This document shows, piece after piece, positions 11,601 through 20,400 of a stretch of 35,705 nucleotides of DNA (positions are counted from its first letter, which is position 1; every line of letters starts with the position of its first letter). The notes below the pieces were generated by a model. The model ran no database searches and had not been told where the DNA came from. It worked only from the letters and a program-made list of their open reading frames with translations. The DNA is taken from contig NW_003116948.1 in the NCBI RefSeq assembly GCF_000003605.2, positions 233,028 through 268,732 on the forward strand, written 5' to 3'. The position numbers were made by a program, and so were the translations under genes. The stretch comes from Saccoglossus kowalevskii. Its lineage: Eukaryota; Hemichordata; Enteropneusta; Harrimaniidae.

Positions 11601-12356
11601 TCTAGAAAACATTATGTTGGGCAATGTCGAAAACAGTGAAGATAGTTTTTCCGATACGGAGCAGCACACTGTATCANNNNNNNNNNNNNNNNNNNNNNNN
11701 NNNNNNNNNNNNNNNNNNNNNNNNNNNNNNNNNNNNNNNNNNNNNNNNNNNCCTCACTGTGAAAAGATATACGTCTCATGCCAGCTTTGAGCATGCACAT
11801 TAGGTAAGTTAGAATTACAGGTGTATGACCAGAAGGCCGTCGGCCTCCTTGCGTGGATTGCGCGTGGGGACACAACGTGTAATGATAATAACAACTTTAT
11901 TGATATCGTATCCCCTCTGGGATCTAGATTAGAATACAATAAGGATATAAGTGTTTAGGAGAGAATGACGAAAACCAATGATGTCTACACATTTGAGTAA
12001 CTTTTCTGTAAGACCGACATTTCAGCTTGCCAAATCACACATGTAAATGATAAAAATCTTATTTCTTCTATTCACACAGAACTCATAAGCTTGGCTGTAA
12101 ATGTGACATTTGCGGGAAGTGTTTCAGCCGCCCGTGGCTGTTACAGGGACATATCCGGACACACACCGGGGAAAAGCCGTTCAACTGCAAAGATTGTGGC
12201 AAAGCGTTTGCCGACAAATCTAACTTGAGGGCGCACATCCAGACACACAGTAATCTCAAGCCGTACGTCTGTAAGCGCTGCAACAAGGCGTTCGCGCTGA
12301 AGAGCTACCTGTACAAGCATGAGGAATCATCATGTAGCCGTGATGACTCCATGTAA
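8535..12356 (+). CDS. scrt: Snail/Scratch-family SNAG zinc-finger repressor (gene)
   Basis: Coding exons are 8535-8637, 11123-11803 (with an N gap at 11677-11751) and 12080-12356. The protein begins MPRSFLVRR, the SNAG motif that in this family recruits histone demethylase/corepressor complexes. A long acidic and basic linker follows, then C2H2 fingers. The fingers include [19 protein letters not shown] and [14 protein letters not shown], shared by Snail and Scratch. The last finger is a C2HC finger reading [15 protein letters not shown], which is Scratch-like rather than Snail-like. Family members are nuclear E-box-binding repressors, often neural. Splice phases agree at both introns, but summed coding length is one base short of a multiple of three because of an apparent deletion near 11782-11785. 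Length is about 353 residues if that base is restored. The superfamily is secure; the choice of Scratch over Snail rests mainly on the last finger. Confidence 0.85.
8638..11122 (+). other. Intron 1 of the Scratch-like gene
   Basis: About 2.5 kb between donor GTGAGT and acceptor AAAACAG. No exon or repeat was recognised within it. A short direct repeat, CAACAGAGAGTA, occurs near 10984 and 11079. The poor pyrimidine tract before the acceptor is compensated by exact phase agreement with exon 1. Confidence 0.65.
11123..11803 (+). CDS. scrt: Linker and first-finger exon (coding exon 2), gapped
   Basis: It joins exon 1 in phase 1 (split Glu codon). It encodes a hydrophobic-acidic patch ([13 protein letters not shown]), then a basic segment with an AT-hook-like core YRGRPR at about residues 79-84. 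A second basic block (RPRKQRKRK), an acidic Ser/Glu-rich stretch and a run of seven Asn follow. After the N gap comes CPHC-type finger sequence [10 protein letters not shown], then, one frame away, ALSMHI. The donor is GTAAGT at 11804, phase 2, which matches exon 3. The visible part has no first finger, so finger 1 would have to lie in the gap. Confidence 0.75.
11677..11751. other. Assembly gap (75 N)
   Basis: Seventy-five undetermined bases inside coding exon 2. In Snail/Scratch proteins the first zinc finger and its linker, about 30 residues, would precede the finger seen at 11752. Twenty-five codons are too few, so the gap length may be only an estimate. Confidence 0.95.
11880..11945 (-). 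mobile_element. LINE/SINE 3'-end fragment in Scratch intron 2
   Basis: On the minus strand this reads AGATCCCAGAGGGGATACGA, then ATCAATAAAGTTGTTATTAT and a simple-repeat tail. The hairpin ATCCC-AGA-GGGGAT followed by an AT-rich microsatellite tail matches the 3'-end plan of the LINE fragment at 1009-1052, although the sequences differ. Only the 3' end is present. Confidence 0.6.
12080..12356 (+). CDS. scrt: Zinc fingers 3-5 and stop (coding exon 3)
   Basis: The acceptor is TTCACACAG. The first base completes an Arg codon, giving IRTH of the previous finger. Three fingers follow: CDICGKCF...[13 protein letters not shown]...HIQTH, and [17 protein letters not shown] ending in C instead of the second H. 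A TGEKPF linker joins the first two. A short tail (SRDDSM) ends at TAA 12354-12356. The C2HC last finger is a hallmark of Snail/Scratch proteins. Confidence 0.9.
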
Positions 12357-12510
12357 ACATGAACACGCTATGGCATGAATTATTTATATTATAATGTAGC
12401 ATTGTGACAATATGCAAGAAATACTTTAACAAGACATGGATCATTTATGCGGAGGAAAGTAACAACAAACACATATAGAAAACAATCGCCGCACAAAACC
12501 AGCTCACCCC

Positions 12511-12516
12511 AATAAA
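12511..12516 (+). terminator. Polyadenylation signal AATAAA
   Basis: The canonical hexamer lies 155 bases after the zinc-finger stop codon. A second AATAAA-like hexamer lies close downstream near 12549. This suggests a short 3' UTR. Confidence 0.5.
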
Positions 12517-12600
12517 ACAAAACCCAATTTCAACTTCGAACGTATTAAATAAATATCCTACCCTCCGGGACGGTGGCTGTAGAACGCCGGTCGAAGAGCC

Positions 12601-12684
12601 CAAAGTACCGTTTTCTGAGAGTTTTCGGCCTTTGTTTTCGCCGTGATGGTTGCCAGGCGGTGAAAATGCCCGGATGTCCGCCCC
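12601..12684 (+). repeat. 85 bp dispersed repeat (copy 2 of 2)
   Basis: This is the partner of 3474-3558, starting CAAAGTACCGTTTTCTGAG and ending GCCCGGATGTCCGCCCC. The copy differs by a few substitutions and one missing base. It lies just beyond the 3' end of the zinc-finger gene. Confidence 0.75.
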
Positions 12685-14408
12685 TACAGTCATTTGTCTA
12701 GGTGATACTAGTAAATGGTTTCACTATACAGTACAGACAATTTGTCCACAACCACAGACCAAAGAAATAATAGGGATGTACAAACCAGGCTAGGAAGCAG
12801 AAGAAGGGGGAATTGCTTAGCCCATTTTCCAATTAAAAGCCAAATTTTAGATTGTATTTTGTCTAATTAAATTGGCCGTCCAAGTAACGAAAATTGCATT
12901 CTAATGGGACCAATACGAAGCAAAACATAACCTTGTACACAATGTATTGACTTGTTATCATAATGATCACCGTTCTTCGCGTCGCCTGGCTTGATATGCG
13001 CCATTTTGTACAAAAGGTATATTTTTTCGTATTTTACCAAGTATTAAGTCAATATACTAATAATATTATAGTATTTACCGCCCAATGATATAATACGTAA
13101 ATTCAAGCGTTATGGTGTTTTTTGTTTGTTTTGTTATTATTATTGTTCCACCATCCCTCTGAATTCACTTCACGAGAGCAGACTCGACATTGTATATACA
13201 CATGTACATGTAGTCCCTATCCCTCGAGGAACCATAAGTTTTTTTTGTTGGCGAGTGATACCAACGAGGTATGAAACCATCTACTGCGTAGACAATTTCT
13301 CGTGTCGCCTCTAAGTAACGGAATGGAGACGTTTTTGTCATGCTATCGGAGTTTACTTGAAACCAGGGTAGCGCTAACCATCTGTGATGTGGAATGTTAT
13401 TGTACGTGGAGCCCGGCTTAATTGGCTTATTAGCGAGGACCTAATACCTCCGGTCATTCGACAAAGAGCTTGCTTCTAAGTGGTTGTCGACGTTGTTTCT
13501 AAAATTGCCACTGTTGTAATTATTTATATTATGTAAATTAAACATTCTCGTATTTAATGTGCGTCATAATCAGTGGGTCATGTGATTGGTGTTTTCGATG
13601 CATACTTATAATAGTGTGCGTGTGTGTGCGAATAGATATACTAGTACGTGTAGTTAGATGAACTGCATGGGGTCCATCTTGTTCAATCCCCCCCCCCAAG
13701 AAAAAAAAACACCCCACGCCAGCAATAAAATCGAGCTCGACGGTATCAGTGTATTAAATTGTCTGATACGTACTGGCTTTACTTTTTATGGTCCTTGAAT
13801 TTGGAACTGAAACAGAACAAAATAAGTCTCAAGGCACGCCTGGGTTTAAGTTGTTGAGGTGCTTCTTTATGTGCCGCCCTCTGTGAACGTGATCGTAGGT
13901 TTTATGCAAGGTAGATATTACCATAAAACAATTTAGTCCTTATAAATACCATGGTTACTATATCTTACCATATCACAACGTGCTCTCATTGTTTTCAATT
14001 ATATGTAGTGTCAGCAACGTATTATAGTTACAGTAACTCTTGTGTGCACGTGTTTGAACATAACGGTCTATATTAGGTGTACATACTATGTTTTTCTATC
14101 GGCAAAAAAAAAAACTGTTTCTCTTGATTTGCATACTCCCCTCACAACTATCCCGATTCGACATCTAGGACGTTGAGGGCAGCATTATTGGGTAATACTA
14201 GTACTAGTACTAGCTATACAATGAAATCTCGAAAGGTAAAGATCCGATACATGTACTAGCATTCACAGAGTATTGTTGGTTTGATGACGAATGAAATGAA
14301 ATTACAGTACACGATTCTATTCAAATATATGACAGTAACATAAAGCCCACGCGACGGGTGTATTTAAAAAGCACGCCATTGTAGTAGACATGCTTACGTT
14401 CGAAAATT

Positions 14409-14529
14409 TTAAAGCGCGAGAGTCGTCATCTGCGCATGCGTCAGATGGCCATAGCGTGTCATTGTTTACAAACCCATGAGCCTTTGTGTTTTTAGCGTAT
14501 TATAACATCGTCGCTTGGGACTCAATTCC
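14409..14529 (+). mobile_element. Truncated M1 MITE copy
   Basis: Starts TTAAAGCGCGAGAGTCGTCA and follows the family to GGGACTCAATTCC, where the right inverted repeat should begin. There it switches to a different sequence containing the arm GAGGGACTGTG (14538-14548). It also has a short internal deletion after TTTACAAA relative to the 20751 copy. Confidence 0.75.
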
Positions 14530-15142
14530 TCCTTGTGGAGGGACTGTGGTTGAAAATTGAACACACACGCACACACAAACGTTGGGGGTTTTTTTTTGGC
14601 TCTAAAATTGGCATTTTCGTTAAAAAATTGCCAACATTTTGCTAAGTTAGTCAAACATGTTTAAAAAAAGGCCCAAAAATTCGGCTCTGTCGTTAAAATG
14701 AGGGTCAAAACAGCGGCGCATAACCTCCGGGTCAAATGTTTTTCTTTGGATTGTTTATCTTGCGACCCCATCTAAAATGTTGGCCCACCGCTGAGCAAAT
14801 CCGTGGGACGTAGGGGGCGCCCCAAGTAGACCTATATTACTCAACTGTTCATTCAGACCATCGAAGTAATCGACCGGGCATCTCCTTTTCAAGTCTCGCA
14901 ATTAGCCTCAGTACATATGGTTGAGGTTAACCTAAGTTGTTAAAATGTAGGTTTTTTTCTGTTCGAGGGCGCACTTCACTTCAATGTCGGACTAGTGCGT
15001 GAAAGTTTATTGACAAGAACCGGTTACTGTGGATCTGGGCAATTGTCTATTAGGCACGATAAAAGTGACTGTTTTCCTGAGCCATTGTGTAGGAGTTTAC
15101 CATGTGTGTGTCTGTTTTTGGAGAAAATGTTGTTACTGTGAA

Positions 15143-15299
15143 CAGGGGCGGCGGCATGGGGGTGGGGGGTTTGTTTAGAATCTGCTCAATTTTGAAATCT
15201 CGACCAGCTGAAATGCTATTTCCTGTATTTTGAGAGGCAAATTTTGCTGACATACAAGGGTTTCAGGTTGATTGCCCCCACCCCATGCCGTCGCCACTG
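15143..15299 (+). mobile_element. 157 bp inverted-repeat element, hAT-like ends
   Basis: The left end CAGGGGCGGCGGCATGGGG pairs with the right end CCCCATGCCGTCGCCACTG, an imperfect terminal repeat of about 25 bp. There is no coding capacity. Termini beginning CAGGGGCG are common in hAT transposons, but no 8 bp target duplication is evident in the flanks, so the superfamily is tentative. The inner segment is shared with 2709-2772. Confidence 0.65.
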
Positions 15300-17011
15300 T
15301 CACACGTGGTTTCAAAAAATAATCAATACTTTATTTAATCTTTGAAACCTAATTAACCCAAACGCTAAGAATGTTGTCTATGGAAATTTAATTAGTGGCA
15401 TGGAAGCTTCAACTTTCTCACGAACGTGATATTCACGTATTTACATCTTCGCCAGCCATGGTTCATTTATTCGATCATCGAGTATGTTTATATCGAGCTC
15501 ACGAAGCCGCGCGATTCGGACGATGTATTATATATCGGACGATGTATTATTTTCATTAACTTTCACATATGGTAGTACATTTGTATATGAAAATAGAGGG
15601 CGCAATTCACCCCACCACTTTCGTAAAATATCTACGTGTAATGTAATGGATTCGCATTGTTCCTGTTATTGTTTGAATAATAGTGATTGTGTCACTCGTT
15701 TATTGAATCGACACCGCAGTCAGAGGTGAAACGAATGATTTCGCAGCCAGTGGTGGTAAAAATATGGCAGCATACAGCGGTATGATGATTTCCCGGTCAC
15801 CTAGCTTGTCACTATCGTTCATACTCACCGTATAATATGCTTGGTGGTATTAAGACACACCCATGTAAACCCCCAACACTAGACAATAATAAACACGTAT
15901 ACGATTAATATCATCACCATATCTAGTCCGTCAGCTCAATGATTCCTTGTCTGCGGCTTGCAAATAGCGGGTCACACTTTCCGCATCGGGGTACCCAGTG
16001 ATAATTGCCGTGAATTACAGTGGACTGGGCTGATTCCATTCGTATATACGGTGGTCTGCCCATGATACAAATACAGCGAGGTTAAGTGAGCTGTCCCGTA
16101 AGGTGATAAATTTTATGAAAGTTGTTATTTTGACACAAATATACATTTCACATGAAATAGATAACGGACCGCTTCATAACTTCATGACAGACGCCAAGCG
16201 CAAAACGCGGGGCAAAACGTTGACAAGCCAACGAATAATTTACACATAATTTTCGGGGGGCACATTTTCGGGATTTTAGTTAATATATCAACACAGACCA
16301 CTGACACTTGTTACAGTGCCGACATATTTGATGCTATAGATTTCAATGATTTATCTCGTAATCCAGCGCCGTGCTGTCCCCGATGAGACTAAATGAGCAA
16401 TGCGTGCAACATTTAAAAATGCTGTAACCGATGAGTATGTATTCATCGTATACATGCATTGAATATCAATGAATGGTTTTATAACAGCAAACGCTATTGC
16501 TTTTGTGCAGTCTTTAGTAACCACGGTAACCAGCTGCGCAACTGCGGCCATTTTTTTTTAAATATTGGTATTCAAAATAAAAGAGAAAAAAATATATAAT
16601 ATTTTATAATAACAAATAATAAGGTAGCGAGAAAATGATTTGCATACTAGTTTTCATGTTTCATTCGTGAACGCTTGTATCTACGTGTGACACGCTCAAA
16701 TATGAGTAAATTTATTCATCAACCTATGGAACTTATTAACTACTATAGCATCGCGGTAATTCTCTGTCCTCATTCTATCTAGGACGGCACACCATTACCA
16801 GTCTGCGGATATACATATAAATACCGTCAGTCTTTTTACAGCGGGTAGGTACCGCGTGCTTTGCCTATAATCGAAGCATTGTCTAATGACACAAATAGCG
16901 TGCAACTTATAAATATCGCTAGGTCATTACGGTGTGTCAGATGACATTATACGGAAATAGTTATTTTCGTTATGAACTTGTTTTCGGCAAGCTGTAAAAA
17001 TAACGGTAAGT

Positions 17012-17062
17012 CACGTGATTTAGAAATTACATATTCTAATCACGTGGTTAATTGTGACCAAT
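17012..17062 (+). promoter_or_regulatory. Inverted E-box pair plus CCAAT box upstream of the CCP gene
   Basis: CACGTGATTTAGAA (17012-17025) and TTCTAATCACGTG (17034-17046) form a near-perfect dyad around an 8-base spacer. Each arm holds the CACGTG E-box bound by bHLH-Zip factors (MYC/USF/MITF type). A CCAAT box lies at 17058-17062. The block is about 300 bases upstream of the signal-peptide ATG, so a promoter role is plausible but unproven. Confidence 0.4.
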
Positions 17063-17348
17063 GGCGAAGACGAGTTTCGATCCCGGAATTCAATGCTTTA
17101 TACGAAGAAGCCGCGATGAAACGGTGTTATTATTCCAGCGTCTACAGGTAGTTGTCAAGTTACACATCGCGATAACACTCCCTGGGATATGCAAATCAGA
17201 TGCGTGTGTGACCTGAAAATATCGCTTGTTTCACAGTGCTTGATTCGAGTAAAGATACCAGTAGACCGTGTCCTATTTCCGTGTGATCGCAGTACAATGC
17301 TCAGAGCTCTCCGACACGACCGATATACAATGTAATTGCGTTTACAGC

Positions 17349-17430
17349 ATGCGCAGCTCTGTGGGACGACACTTGAACTTGATCCCGGTACTGTATTTGT
17401 ATTTAATACCACAACATCTCACACAAGCAG
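17349..17430 (+). CDS. Signal-peptide exon (coding exon 1)
   Basis: ATG with A at -3. It encodes MRSSVGRHLNLIPVLYLYLI then PQHLTQA: a basic start, a hydrophobic core and a polar cleavage region. The donor GTAAGT at 17431 leaves phase 1, exactly what the next CCP exon needs. The link across a 4 kb intron is inferred from phase and the lack of any other secretory start upstream of the first CCP. Confidence 0.65.
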
Positions 17431-20400
17431 GTAAGTTAACACGAGATTTGATATATCCAACGCATTGCTACTAACACGGGGGCTGAATGAGAAATTATTT
17501 TCATATAATAACAGCAATCGTTATAACTAAATATTAGAAATTCAACCACCACTTTATGTATGTATATTTATTTTAAAGATATACGATGCGATGAAAATAT
17601 AACAAAGCTATAAATACCATGCAATATTTTTTTTTTTCAATTTAAATGATAATTTCTCCCATACAAATAAACGGTTGCGTGGTGATAAATTACTGCCCAG
17701 TGTCGTATATATTGAGTTTGGTACTGTGGATACGTCACATTGATTATCAATCGTACTTCATGTTTACTTATCTGCTGTACTATCGAGTGAAAGTGTCAAT
17801 ACGGGTGTGGTCTGTCACAGCACGCCAACAATCGCAATTACCGGCTAATCATATTTACGTCAAAAGCAAATGTCGAATGTACAATGTACGTCATATATGA
17901 TAAATACAGCTATAAAAGTGTAAATTAGGATGATGACGTGCACGGGGCAATGGATCTTCCGAATTGTTGCGATACAGGAAATGTTAGGTAAAGTGGGACC
18001 GTATGGGGTTTGTTATGTCGAGGAAAACAGCGACGTGAGCAACAATGAAAGTATTGATATACTCAACGACACACGCCAGCCTGTCTTTTGGGCATGGTGC
18101 ATTGATGGACAGGATGTATGATTTATAGAGAAAACAGTTCCACAATGCTGGGCGTGCGACTGTGACGATGATTTCTCACGGTAAACTACGCCACACACTC
18201 TCGGCGTCGGAATCAAACAAACCGCGCGGTTTTATTGTTCAAATTTCTGAAGTCAACTACTATAATGATTGTTGTTAAGGAAACACCACTTATAATTTAA
18301 TGTTTTATATCACCTGTATTGATTACTATTGTGAATATAATGTATAATGTATTCGTATTGTTGTGGAAATTAAAAACATATAAAATTGTAATGCAGAGAT
18401 AATGAGTACCGACAGTTATAATAACTCATATTATTTTATAATTAATTACTTCTTTCATAGGCGTTTGTTAAGTATTGATGCGAGCAACTAGTTTATTTAT
18501 TGACTTGTCATTTGATCGACTTTAATAACGCCGCACTAATCACATAAATGTGATATCAATACGTCTTGATTCCGATATTTTGATTTCTCAGAAGTTTTAA
18601 AAAAACGTATGAAAGAAAATCTTTTGAAATGTAACATGGATAATTTATAATTATTTATAATGAAAATATATAAATTTACATCACTCAAATACGGGGAAAA
18701 GATCCATTCTGACAATTTTGAATGGTAAGTAGGGAGAGTATTGCTTCATTTCGAAACAGTGGGGCTAGTATCTCCCATTTTGCTACCTTTACCAACTCCG
18801 TCATTGTAATCAATACAGATGATATAAAACATTAAACTGTAATTACGTCTTTTTCTTAGTTATGTACTTGTTCAATGAGATTAAAACATCCATGCAAGGA
18901 TGGATAAGAGAGATATCGTGGATTGTCAATTTTGGGAAAATCCTTGTTGCCAAGAATAATATCATGTTTTGAAAAAAATTGTAAAGGAAGGCAGTCAAAG
19001 CACAATCGTTGTATTGTTATTTTTTTTTATATACAATATGCATTTTTAGGAAATTACTAGATTGGAATTATCAATACATGTCATATAGATCTTTGTTTGT
19101 GTGCAGTATAGTTGGATTCAGATTTAATTTGAAATTGCGTGTTACAATTATAACAAATGAAAAAGTTTGAACATCAGAGAAATCAATTACGTTGTTACAG
19201 TACTCTATATTGCGCGTATTCGCCAGTTTACTTTCAGTAGTTAGCACTGAACGAATATTTCACTATCTATATTTGACGAATCTCAGTAATGAAAACGTTA
19301 CTTATAATTTAATGTTTTATATCACCTGTCTGTATTGATTACTATTGTGAATATATATAGATGTATTCGTATTGTTGTGGAAATTAAAATATATAAAATT
19401 GTAATGCAGAGATAATGAGTACCGACAGTTATAATAACTCATATTATTTTATAATTAATTACTTCCTTCATAGGCGTTTGTTAAGTATTGATGCGACCAA
19501 CTATTTTATTTAATACTTGGCATTTGATCAACTTTTAGTAATGCCGCACTAATCACGTAAATATGATATAAATACGCCTCGATTTCGAGATTTTGTTTTC
19601 AGAAGTTTAAAACAAACGTGTGAAAGAATGTTCTTTTTGAAATGCACTATGGATAATTTATAATTATTTTTATCTACATTACCCGTGACATGGGATAAAA
19701 GATAATTTGCAAAGGAAGGCAGTTTATAAAACATCATTGATATGTCAAAGCACAATTGTTTCATCCTCATTTTTTTATTACACAATATGCATTTTTAGGA
19801 ATTTACTAGATTACAAAACGGAATTACCAAGTAATTTACGTGGATTTCAGTAGGCAACATTTACTGTACTGTGACGTAATCTTAGGGACGGACCTAAATG
19901 TCAACAGCCAACCAATTCATCCAGATTAATGGTAACGGAGATTTTTTCACTTGCATGGTATCGATGCATTTATTAAAAAAAATGATCACTTAAAAAGCTA
20001 TTATCGTATCGACACTGGTGTCACACGCTCCAATAATTCACCAGTGTCTTACAGGATGGCAATGAAATCGATTACTACTCGTAGCGTGCGAAAATGTGTT
20101 ATTATTGGTTGCAATGTGTAGAATCACTTATGTGTACAGCAAAAACCGTAGAAACATCTAAAGTAATGAAACCAATGATATCCCCAGACGGTGTCCGTTG
20201 TTATGGTTACGTATTCGGCGAATTGTAAGATTGAAATTGCGTTATACTGTGAGAAGAAAATTATTCATCAGCCGAAATTAATTTGATATAATTATACTGT
20301 CTGTATGCTCTTTTATTAATCATAACGTTATTCATATCACATGCTGCATATTATTATCTACACGATTGCATGAGCCTGAGTACGCCATATTTGTAAAGCG

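Larger units (their letters stand above)
12690..17000. other. Intergenic stretch between the zinc-finger and CCP genes
   Basis: No gene was recognised. Contents include a C8 run then an A run near 13689-13709, a short ACTAGT repeat near 14199-14212, a truncated MITE (14409-14529) and an inverted-repeat element (15143-15299). The open frames are short and have no domain signature. Confidence 0.5.

Noticed and set aside
18288-19829. LTR pair of a retrotransposon
   Set aside because: No TG...CA ends, no primer-binding site, only about 225 bp between copies and no coding sequence.
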